Source: Solwaraspora sp. WMMD791 (GTDB lineage: Bacteria; Actinomycetota; Actinomycetes; Mycobacteriales; Micromonosporaceae). From it: a stretch of 64,000 nucleotides of DNA. The notes beneath the pieces were generated by a model. It searched no databases, was not told where the DNA came from, and saw nothing but the letters and a program-made list of their open reading frames with translations. Shown piece by piece: positions 8,132 to 16,555 of the stretch. Position 1 is the first letter of the stretch, and every line of letters starts with the position of its first letter. Both the position numbers and the translations under genes were made by a program. Location of the stretch: NCBI RefSeq assembly GCF_029581195.1, contig NZ_CP120737.1, positions 5,557,001 to 5,621,000 on the forward strand. The letters run 5' to 3'.

Positions 8132-8527
8132 TCAGTAGGTGGTCGTGTTGCTCACCATCACGAACACGAAGCCGAAGTAGGCCAGGAACGCCAGGGCGCC
8201 GATCACGGCGAGGGCGACCCCGATCCAGCCGATGATCACGCCGGCCTGGGCGAGCCCTTCACCCTGTTCACCGGTACGCCGGATCTCGTCGCGGGCGCGG
8301 CGGCCCAGGACGATCGACACGATGCCGATCAACGGGCAGCTGAACAGGCTGACCAGCGACACGATGAACGAGGCCAGGGCCATGGTGTTGGTCGGTCGGG
8401 GCGGGGCGTAACCGGGCCACCCGCCGGCCGGCGGGTACGGCTGACCGGGCGGGTACGGCTGACCGGGGCCGCCCGGGTGACCCGGTGTCGGCGGCTGGTC
8501 GGACTTGCCGGGATCTGAGTCGTACAT
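8132..8527 (-). CDS. DUF4190 membrane protein
   Basis: A 131-residue protein with a proline/glycine/tyrosine-rich cytoplasmic N-terminus (GQPYPPGQPYPPAGGWPGYA, about 22-41) and a DUF4190 domain. Two membrane helices are visible: MALASFIVSLVSLFSCPLIG (about 49-75) and a C-terminal helix around IIGWIGVALAVIGALAFLAY (about 98-125), with the conserved GRRARDEIRRTGEQGEGLAQAG loop between them in two pieces. Function unknown. It is the first of three paralogues within 2.4 kb. Confidence 0.82.
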   Translation of the reverse strand: MYDSDPGKSDQPPTPGHPGGPGQPYPPGQPYPPAGGWPGYAPPRPTNTMALASFIVSLVSLFSCPLIGIVSIVLGRRARDEIRRTGEQGEGLAQAGVIIGWIGVALAVIGALAFLAYFGFVFVMVSNTTTY

Positions 8528-8593
8528 CGGCTCCCTTTCACTATGGCCGGTGAACTGTGCCCACCGGCGTCACCCGGGCGGATGGCCCGTGGA

Positions 8594-9091
8594 CTACTGG
8601 TTCTGGCTGATGCCCACGATGATCGCGACGGCGATCCCGATGGAGGCGAGCAGCGCGATCCCGAACGAGATCCAGCCGGTGATCATCCCGGCGACCGCCA
8701 TCCCGTCACCTTGTTCCGGACGGCCCTGCCCGGCGGCGATGCGGATCTGCCGCCGGGCGGAGTGGCCGAGCAGCGCGCCGACGATGCCGATCAGACCGGG
8801 GACGAAGTATCCACAGAGGCCGAGGATGCCCAGGATCCCCAGCACCAGCGCCGCGATCGCCCGACCGTTGACCGGGTTGGCGGCGGCCACCGGGTACGGG
8901 TAGCCGGCCGGGTACCCGGGGGCGGCGTACGCGGCGCCCGGGGCGTACGCCTGCTGGTCCGGGTACGCCGGGTAGCCCGGAGCGACCGGCTGCCCGCTGA
9001 CCTGCCCGGCCGGGTCGTAGGAGCCGTACGGCTGCTGCTGACCCTGCCAGGAGGAGTCGCTCCAGTTGCCGGGCTGCTGGGGTTGGCTCAT
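8594..9091 (-). CDS. DUF4190 membrane protein
   Basis: A 165-residue paralogue of the preceding gene. The N-terminus is a low-complexity Q/P/G/Y/A tail (QQPGNWSDSSWQGQQQPYGS then repeated YPGYPA-like units, about 1-70). The DUF4190 domain follows with two membrane segments (ALVLGILGILGLCGYFVPGL and ISFGIALLASIGIAVAIIVG) flanking LLGHSARRQIRIAAGQGRPE. Start ATG 9091 gives MSQPQQPGN. It lies 66 bases upstream of the 8132-8527 copy on the same strand, so the two may be co-transcribed. Function unknown. Confidence 0.82.
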   Translation of the reverse strand: MSQPQQPGNWSDSSWQGQQQPYGSYDPAGQVSGQPVAPGYPAYPDQQAYAPGAAYAAPGYPAGYPYPVAAANPVNGRAIAALVLGILGILGLCGYFVPGLIGIVGALLGHSARRQIRIAAGQGRPEQGDGMAVAGMITGWISFGIALLASIGIAVAIIVGISQNQ

Positions 9092-9405
9092 CACCGTAGG
9101 TCTTTCTGTCGAAGGGGCCGGTCGCCCGCCGTCGAAACGGGCGGCGCCTCCGGCCGGAGCGCGGTGGCCCACTGTCGCATCGGGCTGCGCGCACAGGGTA
9201 GACGGTCGCGGCCAACGCGCGGCTCCCGCACGTCGTTGCTCCTGACGACGCCAGCGGGCAGGATCAGCGCATGGGCTTTGACGCACGTACCGTGCTCCGT
9301 TCCAGTGCACAGACCCGACCGGCCGGCCCGTCCGTGCTACCGGCACCGGGGGTCGGGCCGGACGCCACCACCCGGGTCGAGCCGGGCTCGGCCGACTCCG
9401 ACGCG

Positions 9406-10200
9406 ATGGCCGTGGCCGGCGGTCCCTGGCCGGAGCCGAGCAGCCTGCGACTGGACGGCCGGGTCGCCCTGGTCACCGGCGCTGGCAGCTCGGACGGGAT
9501 CGGGTACGCCACCGCACGCCGGCTGGGTCAGCTCGGTGCCCGGGTCGCGATCGTCTCCACCACCCGTCGGATCCACGAGCGGGCCGCCGAGCTCGGCGCT
9601 ACCGGTTTCGTGGCGGACCTGACCGACGAGGCCGAGGTGGGCGCCCTGGCCGACGCCGTCGCCGAGCAGCTGGGCGACGTCGAGGTCCTGGTGAACAACG
9701 CCGGACTGGCCAGCCGGGCGAGTCCGGAGGTGCTGCGCCCGGTCGCGCAGCTCAGCTTCGACGAGTGGCGGGCGGAGATCGACCGGAACCTGACCACCGC
9801 CTTCCTGTGCAGCCGGGCCTTCATCGGCGGGATGTCCGAGCGTGGCTGGGGCCGGATCGTCAACCTGGCAGCCACCGCCGGGCCGGTGAACGCCCTGCCG
9901 ACCGAGGCCGGCTACGCCGCGGCCAAGGCCGGGGTGGTCGGGCTCACCCGGGCGTTGGCTATGGAGCTGGTCGCCGACGGGGTCACGGTGAACGCGGTCG
10001 CCCCCGGGACGATCTACACGGCGGCGTCGACGGTGACCGAGCTCAAGCAGGGCATCGGTACGCCGATCGGCCGTCCCGGCACCCCGGACGAGGTGGCGGC
10101 GGCGATCGCGTTCTTCTGTTCGCCGGCCGCCTCCTACATCACCGGCCAGATGCTCGTCGTGGACGGCGGTAACAGCGTCCAGGAGGCCCAGTACCGCTGA
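9406..10200 (+). CDS. Short-chain dehydrogenase/reductase (3-oxoacyl-ACP-reductase-like)
   Basis: A classical SDR of about 264 residues. The Rossmann glycine motif is [15 protein letters not shown], with two or three extra residues before GIG compared with the usual TGxxxGIG. NNAG and the catalytic YAAAK are present, and the C-terminus [13 protein letters not shown] is typical of FabG relatives. The residue 13 positions before the catalytic Tyr, normally Ser, is Thr here (LAATAGP). ATG 9406 is chosen; the frame is open upstream to 9271. Its stop codon abuts the stop of the convergent DUF4190 gene. Substrate unknown. Confidence 0.84.
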   Translation: MAVAGGPWPEPSSLRLDGRVALVTGAGSSDGIGYATARRLGQLGARVAIVSTTRRIHERAAELGATGFVADLTDEAEVGALADAVAEQLGDVEVLVNNAGLASRASPEVLRPVAQLSFDEWRAEIDRNLTTAFLCSRAFIGGMSERGWGRIVNLAATAGPVNALPTEAGYAAAKAGVVGLTRALAMELVADGVTVNAVAPGTIYTAASTVTELKQGIGTPIGRPGTPDEVAAAIAFFCSPAASYITGQMLVVDGGNSVQEAQYR

Positions 10201-10521
10201 TCATGGCATTCCGAGCCCGGCGCTGCGGATGGTGACGACGAGCAGGCCGCAGCAGCACAGTAGACCGACGATGGTGCCGAGGTAGCCGAGGAACAGTCCC
10301 CAGTCGGCCAGCGCCCAGCCGTCCGCACCGGTCTGCCGGATCTGGCGTCTCGCGAGGTGTCCGAGCACGATCGCGGCCGGGGCGAACACGAAGGCGCTGG
10401 CCAGGGTGAGGACCGCCAGCATGTTCAGACCCCGGCCGGGGGGCGGCGCTGGCCGGCCTGTTGGCGGCGCTGGCCGGCCTGGCGGCGGTTGGTCCGGGTC
10501 CGGTGGCACCGGTCGGCCCAT
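10201..10521 (-). CDS. Small DUF4190-like membrane protein
   Basis: A 106-residue third member of the local DUF4190 set. A proline-rich N-terminus of about 32 residues is followed by membrane helix MLAVLTLASAFVFAPAAIVL, the conserved LGHLARRQIRQTGADGWALA loop, and a second helix with a cysteine cluster (GTIVGLLCCCGLLVVTI). It lies 3 bases downstream of the CoA-binding protein gene, so both form an operon. Function unknown. Confidence 0.78.
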   Translation of the reverse strand: MGRPVPPDPDQPPPGRPAPPTGRPAPPPGRGLNMLAVLTLASAFVFAPAAIVLGHLARRQIRQTGADGWALADWGLFLGYLGTIVGLLCCCGLLVVTIRSAGLGMP

Positions 10522-10524
10522 GGC

Positions 10525-10974
10525 TCAGCCCGGTCGGTCCGGGGACGAGGTCGGGTCGGCGGCCGACCGGTCGGGTCCGGTGAGCCGGGCCCGGGCCCGT
10601 TCCACCGCGATGCAGTGGTCCTCGACGTAGTCGATTCCGGCGGCGCTGGCGATCTCCCGGGCCTGCGCCGAGGCGATTCCGCTCTGCAGCCACACGGCGG
10701 GTGCGCCGATGCGGACGGCGTCGCGTACGACGTCGATCGCGTCCGGTACGGGTCGGAACACGTTGACCAGGTCCACCGGGACCGGCAGGTCGGCCAGGCT
10801 CGGCCAGGCCCGTTCGCCGAAGATCTCGTCGACGTACGGGTTGACCGGGATCACCCGCCAGCCGTACCGGATGAGCTGCGCCGGAACGCTGTGGGCCGGT
10901 TTCGCCGGATCGCGGGACGCGCCCACCACCGCGATCGTCCGCGCGTCCGCCAGGATCTGTTGCGGGGTTCTCAT
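10525..10974 (-). CDS. CoA-binding-domain protein (YccU-like)
   Basis: A 149-residue single-domain protein of the CoA_binding Rossmann family related to succinyl-CoA synthetase alpha subunits. Visible motifs are IAVVGASRDPAKPAHSVPAQ, IPVNPYVDEIFGERAW, and the conserved GAPAVWLQSGIA followed by GIDYVEDHCIAVER. No catalytic histidine domain is attached, so it probably binds a nucleotide or CoA as a regulator or accessory. Start ATG 10974 (MRTPQQILADARTIAV). Operon with the downstream DUF4190-like gene. Confidence 0.85.
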   Translation of the reverse strand: MRTPQQILADARTIAVVGASRDPAKPAHSVPAQLIRYGWRVIPVNPYVDEIFGERAWPSLADLPVPVDLVNVFRPVPDAIDVVRDAVRIGAPAVWLQSGIASAQAREIASAAGIDYVEDHCIAVERARARLTGPDRSAADPTSSPDRPG

Positions 10975-11045
10975 CGGTCGAGCGTATGCGCGGCGGGCGG
11001 CGTGTGGTCGGCTACCGGCCGATGGACTCCTCAGCCGATGACCGC

Positions 11046-12125
11046 TCAGAGCAGGGCGAGCTGGCCGGGGAGTTGACGGCCGGCGGTGCCGGCGGTGCGC
11101 GGCAGGTCTGCGGTGTCGGTGCCCGCGGGTTGGCGGGCGGCACCGGGGCCGGCCGGAGCGAGTCCGTGCCGGCGGGCGGCGATCCGCACCCGGGCGACGA
11201 TCTCCCGCTGGTAGGACTGCGGCAGGTAGGCGCCGGATCGGAACAGCGCGCGGTAGCGGGCGACCAGGTGGGGATGGGTGCGGCCGAGCCAGGCGGCGTA
11301 CCACTCGCGGGCCCCGGGCCGCAGGTGCAGGGGCAGCGGGGTGACGCTGACCGCCCCGGCACGGGCGATCGCGGCGACGGTCGTGTCGATCGACTCGGTG
11401 TCGTCGGTCAGGCCGGGCAGGATCGGTGCCATCAGGACGCTGACGTCGAACCCGGCGTCGGTCAGCGTGCGGACGGTTGCCAGCCGCCGGGCGGGGCTGG
11501 GCGTACCGGACTCGACAGCCCGCCACAGCGGCTCGTCGACGAAGCCCACTGAGACGGCCAGACTGACCCGGGCCACCTGCGCGGCCCGGCGCAGCAGCGG
11601 CAGATCCCGCAGGATCAGCGTCCCCTTGGTGAGGATCGAGAACGGGTTGGCCGCCTCGTGCAGCGCGCCGATGATCTCCGGCATGAGCCGGTAGCGCCCT
11701 TCGGCGCGCTGGTAGCAGTCGACGTTGGTGCCCATCGCGATGGGCTGGCCCGCCCAGCCCGGTGCGGCCAGCTCGCGGCGGAGCAACTCGGCGGCGTTGA
11801 CCTTGACCACGATCTTGCTGTCGAAATCCAGCCCGGCGTCGAGGTCGAGGTAGGTGTGGGTGTTGCGGGCGAAGCAGTACGTGCAGGCGTGGCTGCACCC
11901 ACGGTACGGGTTGACCGTCCACTCGAACGGCACGCGGGACCCACTGCGCACCCGGTTGATGATCGACTTGGCGTGGATCTCGTAGAACGTCATGCCGGCG
12001 AAGCCGGGGGTGTCGAAGGTGCGCGGGACGGCCTCGGGCAGCGCCAGCGGCAGGGGTGGAGCCGCTGGCGCTGCCCCGGGTGGGCCTGCCCCGTCGGGGG
12101 GAGCCGACAAGGTGTCCCAACGCAT
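11046..12125 (-). CDS. Rv2578c-family radical SAM protein
   Basis: About 359 residues. The Fe-S/SAM motif is CSHACTYC, preceded by FEWTVNPYRG, the signature of the Rv2578c/SplB-like branch. Further motifs are MGTNVDCYQRAEGRYRLMP, ILTKGTLILRDLPLL and PLPLHLRPGAREWYAAWL. These proteins resemble spore photoproduct lyase, but the reaction of this branch is unknown. Start: ATG 12125 gives MRWDTLSAPP and fits the family; an ATG-like start at 12161 would add 12 residues. The C-terminal about 40 residues (after RRHGLAPAG) are low-complexity. Confidence 0.85.
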   Translation of the reverse strand: MRWDTLSAPPDGAGPPGAAPAAPPLPLALPEAVPRTFDTPGFAGMTFYEIHAKSIINRVRSGSRVPFEWTVNPYRGCSHACTYCFARNTHTYLDLDAGLDFDSKIVVKVNAAELLRRELAAPGWAGQPIAMGTNVDCYQRAEGRYRLMPEIIGALHEAANPFSILTKGTLILRDLPLLRRAAQVARVSLAVSVGFVDEPLWRAVESGTPSPARRLATVRTLTDAGFDVSVLMAPILPGLTDDTESIDTTVAAIARAGAVSVTPLPLHLRPGAREWYAAWLGRTHPHLVARYRALFRSGAYLPQSYQREIVARVRIAARRHGLAPAGPGAARQPAGTDTADLPRTAGTAGRQLPGQLALL

Positions 12126-12216
12126 GCGGTCCATTCGAACACACGTACGATCGGCTGGCAAGTGCGACGCGCGGGTCGGTCCGGTCGACGACCGACGGTG
12201 CGTACGCCCGCCGGCG

Positions 12217-13248
12217 TCAGTCGACCGCCGGCGGCGGTGGCCCCGCGCTGTCGCGACGCACCAGCTCGGCGCCGACCTCCTCGATCACGGCCGCGCGCGG
12301 GTGGCCGGATGCCTGCAGCGCCATCGTCATCGCCCGGGCACCCATCTCGGCCAGCGGCAGCCGTACGGTGGTCAACGCCGGAGTCACGTCGCGGGCGACC
12401 GGCATGTCGTCGAAGCCGACCACGCTGAACTGCTCCGGTACCGCGATGCCGCGCGAGCGCAGCAGCGCCAGGACGCCGATGGCCATCGAGTCGTTGAGCG
12501 CGGCGATCGCGGTGAGACCGGGCTCGGCGTCGAGCAGGCCGGCGGCGGCCGCCGCGCCGCTCGCGCGGTCGAAATCGGCGTACGCGATCCGCCGGGCGGG
12601 TAGCTTCTGGCCGTGTTCCCGGGCGGCCCGGCGCAGCCCGGTGAGCCGGTCGGTGGTCGTGGTCAGCACCTTCGGGCCGGCGACCACCCCGAAGTGGGTG
12701 TGTCCGAGCGAGTAGAGCTCGGCACCGAGCAGGTAGCCACCCATCTCGTTGTCCGGCACCACCGCGTCCCCGGCGTGGGAGTGCCGGCCGATCACCGCGA
12801 CCCGGCCGCCGGTGCGTTCGTAGACCCGCAGCTTGCTCTCCAGCAGGGCGGTGAACGTCTCGTCGTGGTAGCCGGAGCCGGCCAGGACGATCGCCGCCGC
12901 CTGGTGGGCGCGGAGCAGTTCGACGTACTGCAGTTCCTTGTCCGGGTCGCGGTAGCTGTTGCAGATGATGACCAGCCGGCCGTGCTCGGTGGCCACCCGC
13001 TGCAGACCCCGGGTGATCTCGGCGAAGTACGGGTCGGAGACGTCGTGGACGATGACACCGACCGCGCTACGGTGTGCCCGGGCCAGCGACTGGGCGTGCG
13101 CGTTCGGCACGTACTGCAGCTCCTCGACGGCGGCGAGGACCCGTTCGCGCAGCGCCTCGGTCACCGGCTTGCTGCTGCCGTTGATGATCCGTGACGCGGT
13201 GGCCGGTGACACGCCGGCGCGTTTCGCGACGTCCGCGAGCGTGGCCAC
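12217..13248 (-). CDS. LacI-family transcriptional regulator
   Basis: A 343-residue repressor. The N-terminal helix-turn-helix MATLADVAKRAGVSPATASR and hinge region (QYVPNAHAQSLARAHRSAVG) are textbook LacI. A periplasmic-binding-like domain follows (about 60-335). It is divergent from the Gfo/Idh/MocA dehydrogenase operon, with a LacI-type palindrome at 13418-13432, so I infer it represses that operon in response to a sugar or polyol. Confidence 0.92.
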   Translation of the reverse strand: MATLADVAKRAGVSPATASRIINGSSKPVTEALRERVLAAVEELQYVPNAHAQSLARAHRSAVGVIVHDVSDPYFAEITRGLQRVATEHGRLVIICNSYRDPDKELQYVELLRAHQAAAIVLAGSGYHDETFTALLESKLRVYERTGGRVAVIGRHSHAGDAVVPDNEMGGYLLGAELYSLGHTHFGVVAGPKVLTTTTDRLTGLRRAAREHGQKLPARRIAYADFDRASGAAAAAGLLDAEPGLTAIAALNDSMAIGVLALLRSRGIAVPEQFSVVGFDDMPVARDVTPALTTVRLPLAEMGARAMTMALQASGHPRAAVIEEVGAELVRRDSAGPPPPAVD

Positions 13249-13417
13249 GATCCGCTCCTCTCCCGGACTCCCCGCGTGACCCGGTCGGGCGCTGCGCGGG
13301 ATGCGGGCGCAGCAGCTCGCGGGCGGTCCGGAAACGTTGTCGCTGAGGATAGCGTGGCGCGGCTGCGGTCGGCCGGAAAGCCCTTGCCGTGGGATGAGCG
13401 GAACCAGTAACGTACGC

Positions 13418-13432
13418 GGGAAAGCGCTTACC
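13418..13432. promoter_or_regulatory. LacI-family operator candidate
   Basis: GGGAAAGCGCTTACC contains the perfect core AAGCGCTT flanked by near-symmetric arms, the usual shape of LacI-family sites in actinomycetes. It is 43 bases upstream of the dehydrogenase start in the divergent promoter region. Confidence 0.65.
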
Positions 13433-13474
13433 TGTCCTGGTTCGCGCCGTCCCGATCAGTCAAGGAGGCGAGGC

Positions 13475-14647
13475 ATGGCCCGTACCACCATCGGGATCGT
13501 CCTCAACGGCGTCACCGGCCGGATGGGCTACCGGCAGCATCTGGTCCGGTCCCTGCTCGCGATCCGTGACCAGGGTGGACTGCCGCTGGCCGACGGCACC
13601 CGGCTCTGGCCCGAACTGGTGCTGGTCGGACGCAACGAGAACAAGCTCCGCGAGCTGGCGGACCGGCACGGGCTGACCGACTGGACCACCGATCTGGCCG
13701 CCGCGCTGGCCCGACCGGACACCCAGATCTACTTCGACGCGCAGGTCACCGCGGCCCGCGAGAAGGCCCTGCGGTTGGCGATCGACGCCGGCAAGCACAT
13801 CTACACCGAGAAACCGACCGCCGAGGACCTGGCCGGCGCGGTGGATCTCGCTCGGCTGGCCGACGCCGCCGGCATCAAACACGGTGTGGTCCAGGACAAG
13901 CTTTTCCTGCCGGGCCTGCGCAAGCTGGACCGGCTGGTCAAGGGCGGCTTCTTCGGCCGGATCCTGTCGGTGCGCGGCGAGTTCGGCTACTGGGTGTTCG
14001 AGGGCGACTGGCAGCCCGCTCAGCGCCCGTCCTGGAACTACCGGGCGGCCGACGGCGGCGGCATCACTGTGGACATGTTCCCACACTGGCACTACGTACT
14101 GGAACAGATATTCGGCCGGGTGCGGTCGGTGACCGCGCACGTCGCGACGCACATCGACCGCCGCTGGGACGAGGCGGGCGCGCCGTACGACGCCACCGCG
14201 GACGACGCGGCGTACGGCATCTTCGAAATCGACCGGCCCGGCCCCGACGGCGGCCGGGTCGTCGCCCAGATCAACTCCTCCTGGGCGGTCCGGGTGTACC
14301 GCGACGAGCTGGTGGAGTTCCAGGTGGACGGCACCGAGGGCAGCGCGGTCGCGGGTCTGCGGCACTGCCGCGTCCAGCACCGGTCGACCACTCCCAAGCC
14401 GGTGTGGAACCCGGACCTGCCGGCGACCGAGCAGTTCCGCGACCAGTGGCAGCCGGTGCCGGACAACGAGGAGTTCGACAACGGGTTCAAGGCCCAGTGG
14501 GAGCTGTTCCTACGGCACGTCGTCGAGGACACCCCGTACAGCTGGGACCTGTGGGCCGGGGCGCGCGGGGTGCAACTGGCCGAACTGGGCCTGCGGTCGG
14601 CACGGGAGGGCCGTCGGATCGACATCCCGGAGCTGACCGGTGAGTGA
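13475..14647 (+). CDS. Gfo/Idh/MocA-family NAD(P)-dependent oxidoreductase
   Basis: A 390-residue sugar/polyol dehydrogenase. The N-terminal Rossmann half begins TIGIVLNGVTGRMGYRQHLV and contains the family's cofactor-binding catalytic motif YTEKPTAEDL with its Lys. The C-terminal GFO_IDH_MocA_C half spans about 150-370. ATG 13475 follows AAGGAGG by six bases; an open frame upstream to 13301 is ignored. The next gene overlaps by 8 bases. Substrate not visible; with a TIM-barrel isomerase partner, inositol- or keto-sugar-type compounds are reasonable guesses. No transporter gene is adjacent. Confidence 0.88.
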   Translation: MARTTIGIVLNGVTGRMGYRQHLVRSLLAIRDQGGLPLADGTRLWPELVLVGRNENKLRELADRHGLTDWTTDLAAALARPDTQIYFDAQVTAAREKALRLAIDAGKHIYTEKPTAEDLAGAVDLARLADAAGIKHGVVQDKLFLPGLRKLDRLVKGGFFGRILSVRGEFGYWVFEGDWQPAQRPSWNYRAADGGGITVDMFPHWHYVLEQIFGRVRSVTAHVATHIDRRWDEAGAPYDATADDAAYGIFEIDRPGPDGGRVVAQINSSWAVRVYRDELVEFQVDGTEGSAVAGLRHCRVQHRSTTPKPVWNPDLPATEQFRDQWQPVPDNEEFDNGFKAQWELFLRHVVEDTPYSWDLWAGARGVQLAELGLRSAREGRRIDIPELTGE

Positions 14648-15572
14648 CCCTTCGCCCGGCGCCGGACACCCGTCGGGCACCGTCGTGGCGGCGCCGGCAC
14701 GGTTCGCGCTCAACGCCGCCACCACGAAGTTCTGGCCGATGGAGGAGATGGTGGCCGGCTGCGTCGCGGCCGGCGTCCGGGGGGTCGGGCTGTGGCGGGA
14801 GGAGACCGCAGCCTACGGCCTGAGCCGGACCGCCGCACTGGTGCGCGGCGCGGGCCTGGCGGTGACCTCGCTGTGCCGCGGCGGCTTCTTCGCCGCCGAC
14901 GACTGGTACGACGACAACCGGCGCGCCATCGACGAGGCGGCCGCGCTCGGGGCACCGGTGCTGGTCCTGGTCTCGGGCGGACTGCCCGCGGCCGGTGCCG
15001 GGCCGTCGGCCGGTCGGCCCGACCGGGACCTCGACGGTGCCCGGTCGTGGGTCGGCGAGGCGATCGGCCGGCTGGTGCCGCACGCGCTCGACGCCGGGGT
15101 ACGCCTGGCGATCGAACCGCTGCATCCGATGTTCTGCGCGGACCGGTGTGTCGTGTCCACGCTCGGCCAGGCGTTGGACCTGGCAGAGCCCTATCCCGCG
15201 GCAGCGGTCGGCGTCGTGGTGGACACGTACCACCTGTGGTGGGACGACCAGGTGTGGGCACAGATCGCCCGGGCGGGCCGGGCGCAGCGGATCGCCTGCT
15301 TCCAACTGGCGGACTGGATCACTCCGTTGCCGGCCGGGGTCCTGCTGGGCAGAGGGCTGCCCGGCACCGGCTGTATCGCGCTCGACCGGTTCGTCGCGGC
15401 GGTCGACGCGGCCGGGTTCACCGGGCCGGTCGAGGTCGAGGTCTTCCACGAGGAGGTCTGGGCACGACCCGGTGCCGACGTACTGGCCGAGGCCGTCGCG
15501 GGTTGCCGCGCGCTGCTCGAATCGTCGGCCCGCCACATCGACGCCGTGGTCGGCGCGGCCGGCACGAGCTGA
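14640..15572 (+). CDS. Sugar phosphate isomerase/epimerase (AP-endonuclease-2-type TIM barrel)
   Basis: A 310-residue xylose-isomerase-like TIM-barrel protein. Metal-binding and active-site segments are visible: VRLAIEPLHPMFCADRCVVS (Glu and His), VGVVVDTYHLWWDDQVW (Asp, His) and GPVEVEVFHEEVW (final Glu). The GTG at 14640 overlaps the dehydrogenase stop, so the two are translationally coupled. The family includes IolE/IolI-type inositol enzymes and 3-keto-sugar isomerases; the substrate here is not determined. Confidence 0.85.
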   Translation: MSDPSPGAGHPSGTVVAAPARFALNAATTKFWPMEEMVAGCVAAGVRGVGLWREETAAYGLSRTAALVRGAGLAVTSLCRGGFFAADDWYDDNRRAIDEAAALGAPVLVLVSGGLPAAGAGPSAGRPDRDLDGARSWVGEAIGRLVPHALDAGVRLAIEPLHPMFCADRCVVSTLGQALDLAEPYPAAAVGVVVDTYHLWWDDQVWAQIARAGRAQRIACFQLADWITPLPAGVLLGRGLPGTGCIALDRFVAAVDAAGFTGPVEVEVFHEEVWARPGADVLAEAVAGCRALLESSARHIDAVVGAAGTS

Positions 15573-15574
15573 CC

Positions 15575-15613
15575 GGCGGGGGTCCGGTCCCGGACCGGGA
15601 CCGGACCCCCGCC
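15575..15613. terminator. Strong bidirectional hairpin terminator
   Basis: Perfect 17-bp arms (15575-15591 and 15597-15613) with a five-base loop GGACC sit between the convergent isomerase and thioredoxin genes, three bases after the isomerase stop. There is no U-tract, as usual in high-GC actinobacteria. Confidence 0.8.
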
Positions 15614-15627
15614 GAACGGCCGGCCCG

Positions 15628-15990
15628 TCAGTGCTGGTGCGAGGCGAGCTTCTGCCGGACGTCGTCCATGTCCAGCGCCCGCACCTGCTCGATCAGCGAC
15701 TCCAGCGCGGACTCCGGCAACGCGCCGGGCTGCGCGAAGACGACGACCCCGTCGCGGATCGCCATGATGGTCGGGATCGACCGGATGTCGAACTTCGCGG
15801 CGAGCTCCTGCTGTGCCTCGGTGTCGACCTTGCCGAAGGTGATGTCGGTGTGCTTGCCTGCGGCCCGCTCGTACACCGGGGCGAACCGCACACAGGGCCC
15901 GCACCAGCTGGCCCAGAAGTCGACCAGGACGATGCCGTCGCCGGAGGTCACCTCGTCGAAGTTGTGGGTGGTCAGCTCAACGGTCGCCAT
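15628..15990 (-). CDS. trxA: Thioredoxin
   Basis: A 120-residue cytoplasmic thioredoxin with the redox motif WASWCGPCVRFAPVYER (the CGPC cysteines at about 32 and 35), KVDTEAQQELAAKFDIRSIP with the conserved cis-Pro and the C-terminal ALESLIEQVRALDMDDV. Monocistronic. The function is disulfide reduction with thioredoxin reductase, whose gene is not in this window. Confidence 0.93.
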   Translation of the reverse strand: MATVELTTHNFDEVTSGDGIVLVDFWASWCGPCVRFAPVYERAAGKHTDITFGKVDTEAQQELAAKFDIRSIPTIMAIRDGVVVFAQPGALPESALESLIEQVRALDMDDVRQKLASHQH

Positions 15991-16555
15991 CGATGTCTCC
16001 GATCGCCAGATTTGGGGCGGTGACGCCCCGGGTCTACCGGGGCAAACGACTCCGGGGTCAGTGGCATTCCCGATCGCCGGGCGCGGAAACCCGGCGCGCG
16101 ACGAGGGCCGGACCGCGCCGGAGCGGTCGCGAAACCCGATCCAGGATTGCCGAAAAACGCATCCGGTGCGGCTACCGAAAGTGATGGGAGCGTTTCCAGC
16201 TGTTTTTGCAGGTGGCGGCGTTTCGTGCCCCGTTCTGTCGGGGTGACATGGGCAAACGATCGATGCCGTGACCGCAGAAGTTGACGGCGGTAATTACTCT
16301 TCGTAACATAACAAAAGCATAACTGTGACCTCCGTCTCGGTCCCCGCTCTTCCCGGGCGGTGGTGGGTCCGGCAGAATCTCTAGCTATCAGAGCGTGGAC
16401 GGCGGGTGCCGGGGAGGGCCCCGCCGTTCATTGCGTCCAGGGTCGGAAAACTCCGGTAACGTCCGGGCCGCAGCGCCCGGTCGGACTGCCACAGGATCAG
16501 GTCTGCCGCACTGGTGTCCCGGCCGCCCGAGAGGCCTCCGTACGCTCTGCAGAGC
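15991..16555. other. Long intergenic region with an AT-rich patch
   Basis: About 565 bases between thioredoxin and the SpoU methyltransferase. I see no convincing coding frame. A small hairpin (CCCCG-N6-CGGGG near 16231) and a distinctly AT-rich tract around 16281-16330, far below the local GC content, stand out. The AT-rich tract contains a good promoter. Confidence 0.6.
16281..16309 (+). promoter_or_regulatory. Sigma-70-type promoter (TTGACG-N17-TAACAT)
   Basis: TTGACG at 16281-16286 and TAACAT at 16304-16309 have the optimal 17-base spacing and lie in an AT-rich island. The first gene downstream begins about 240 bases later, so the transcript has either a long leader or a small RNA. Confidence 0.6.
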
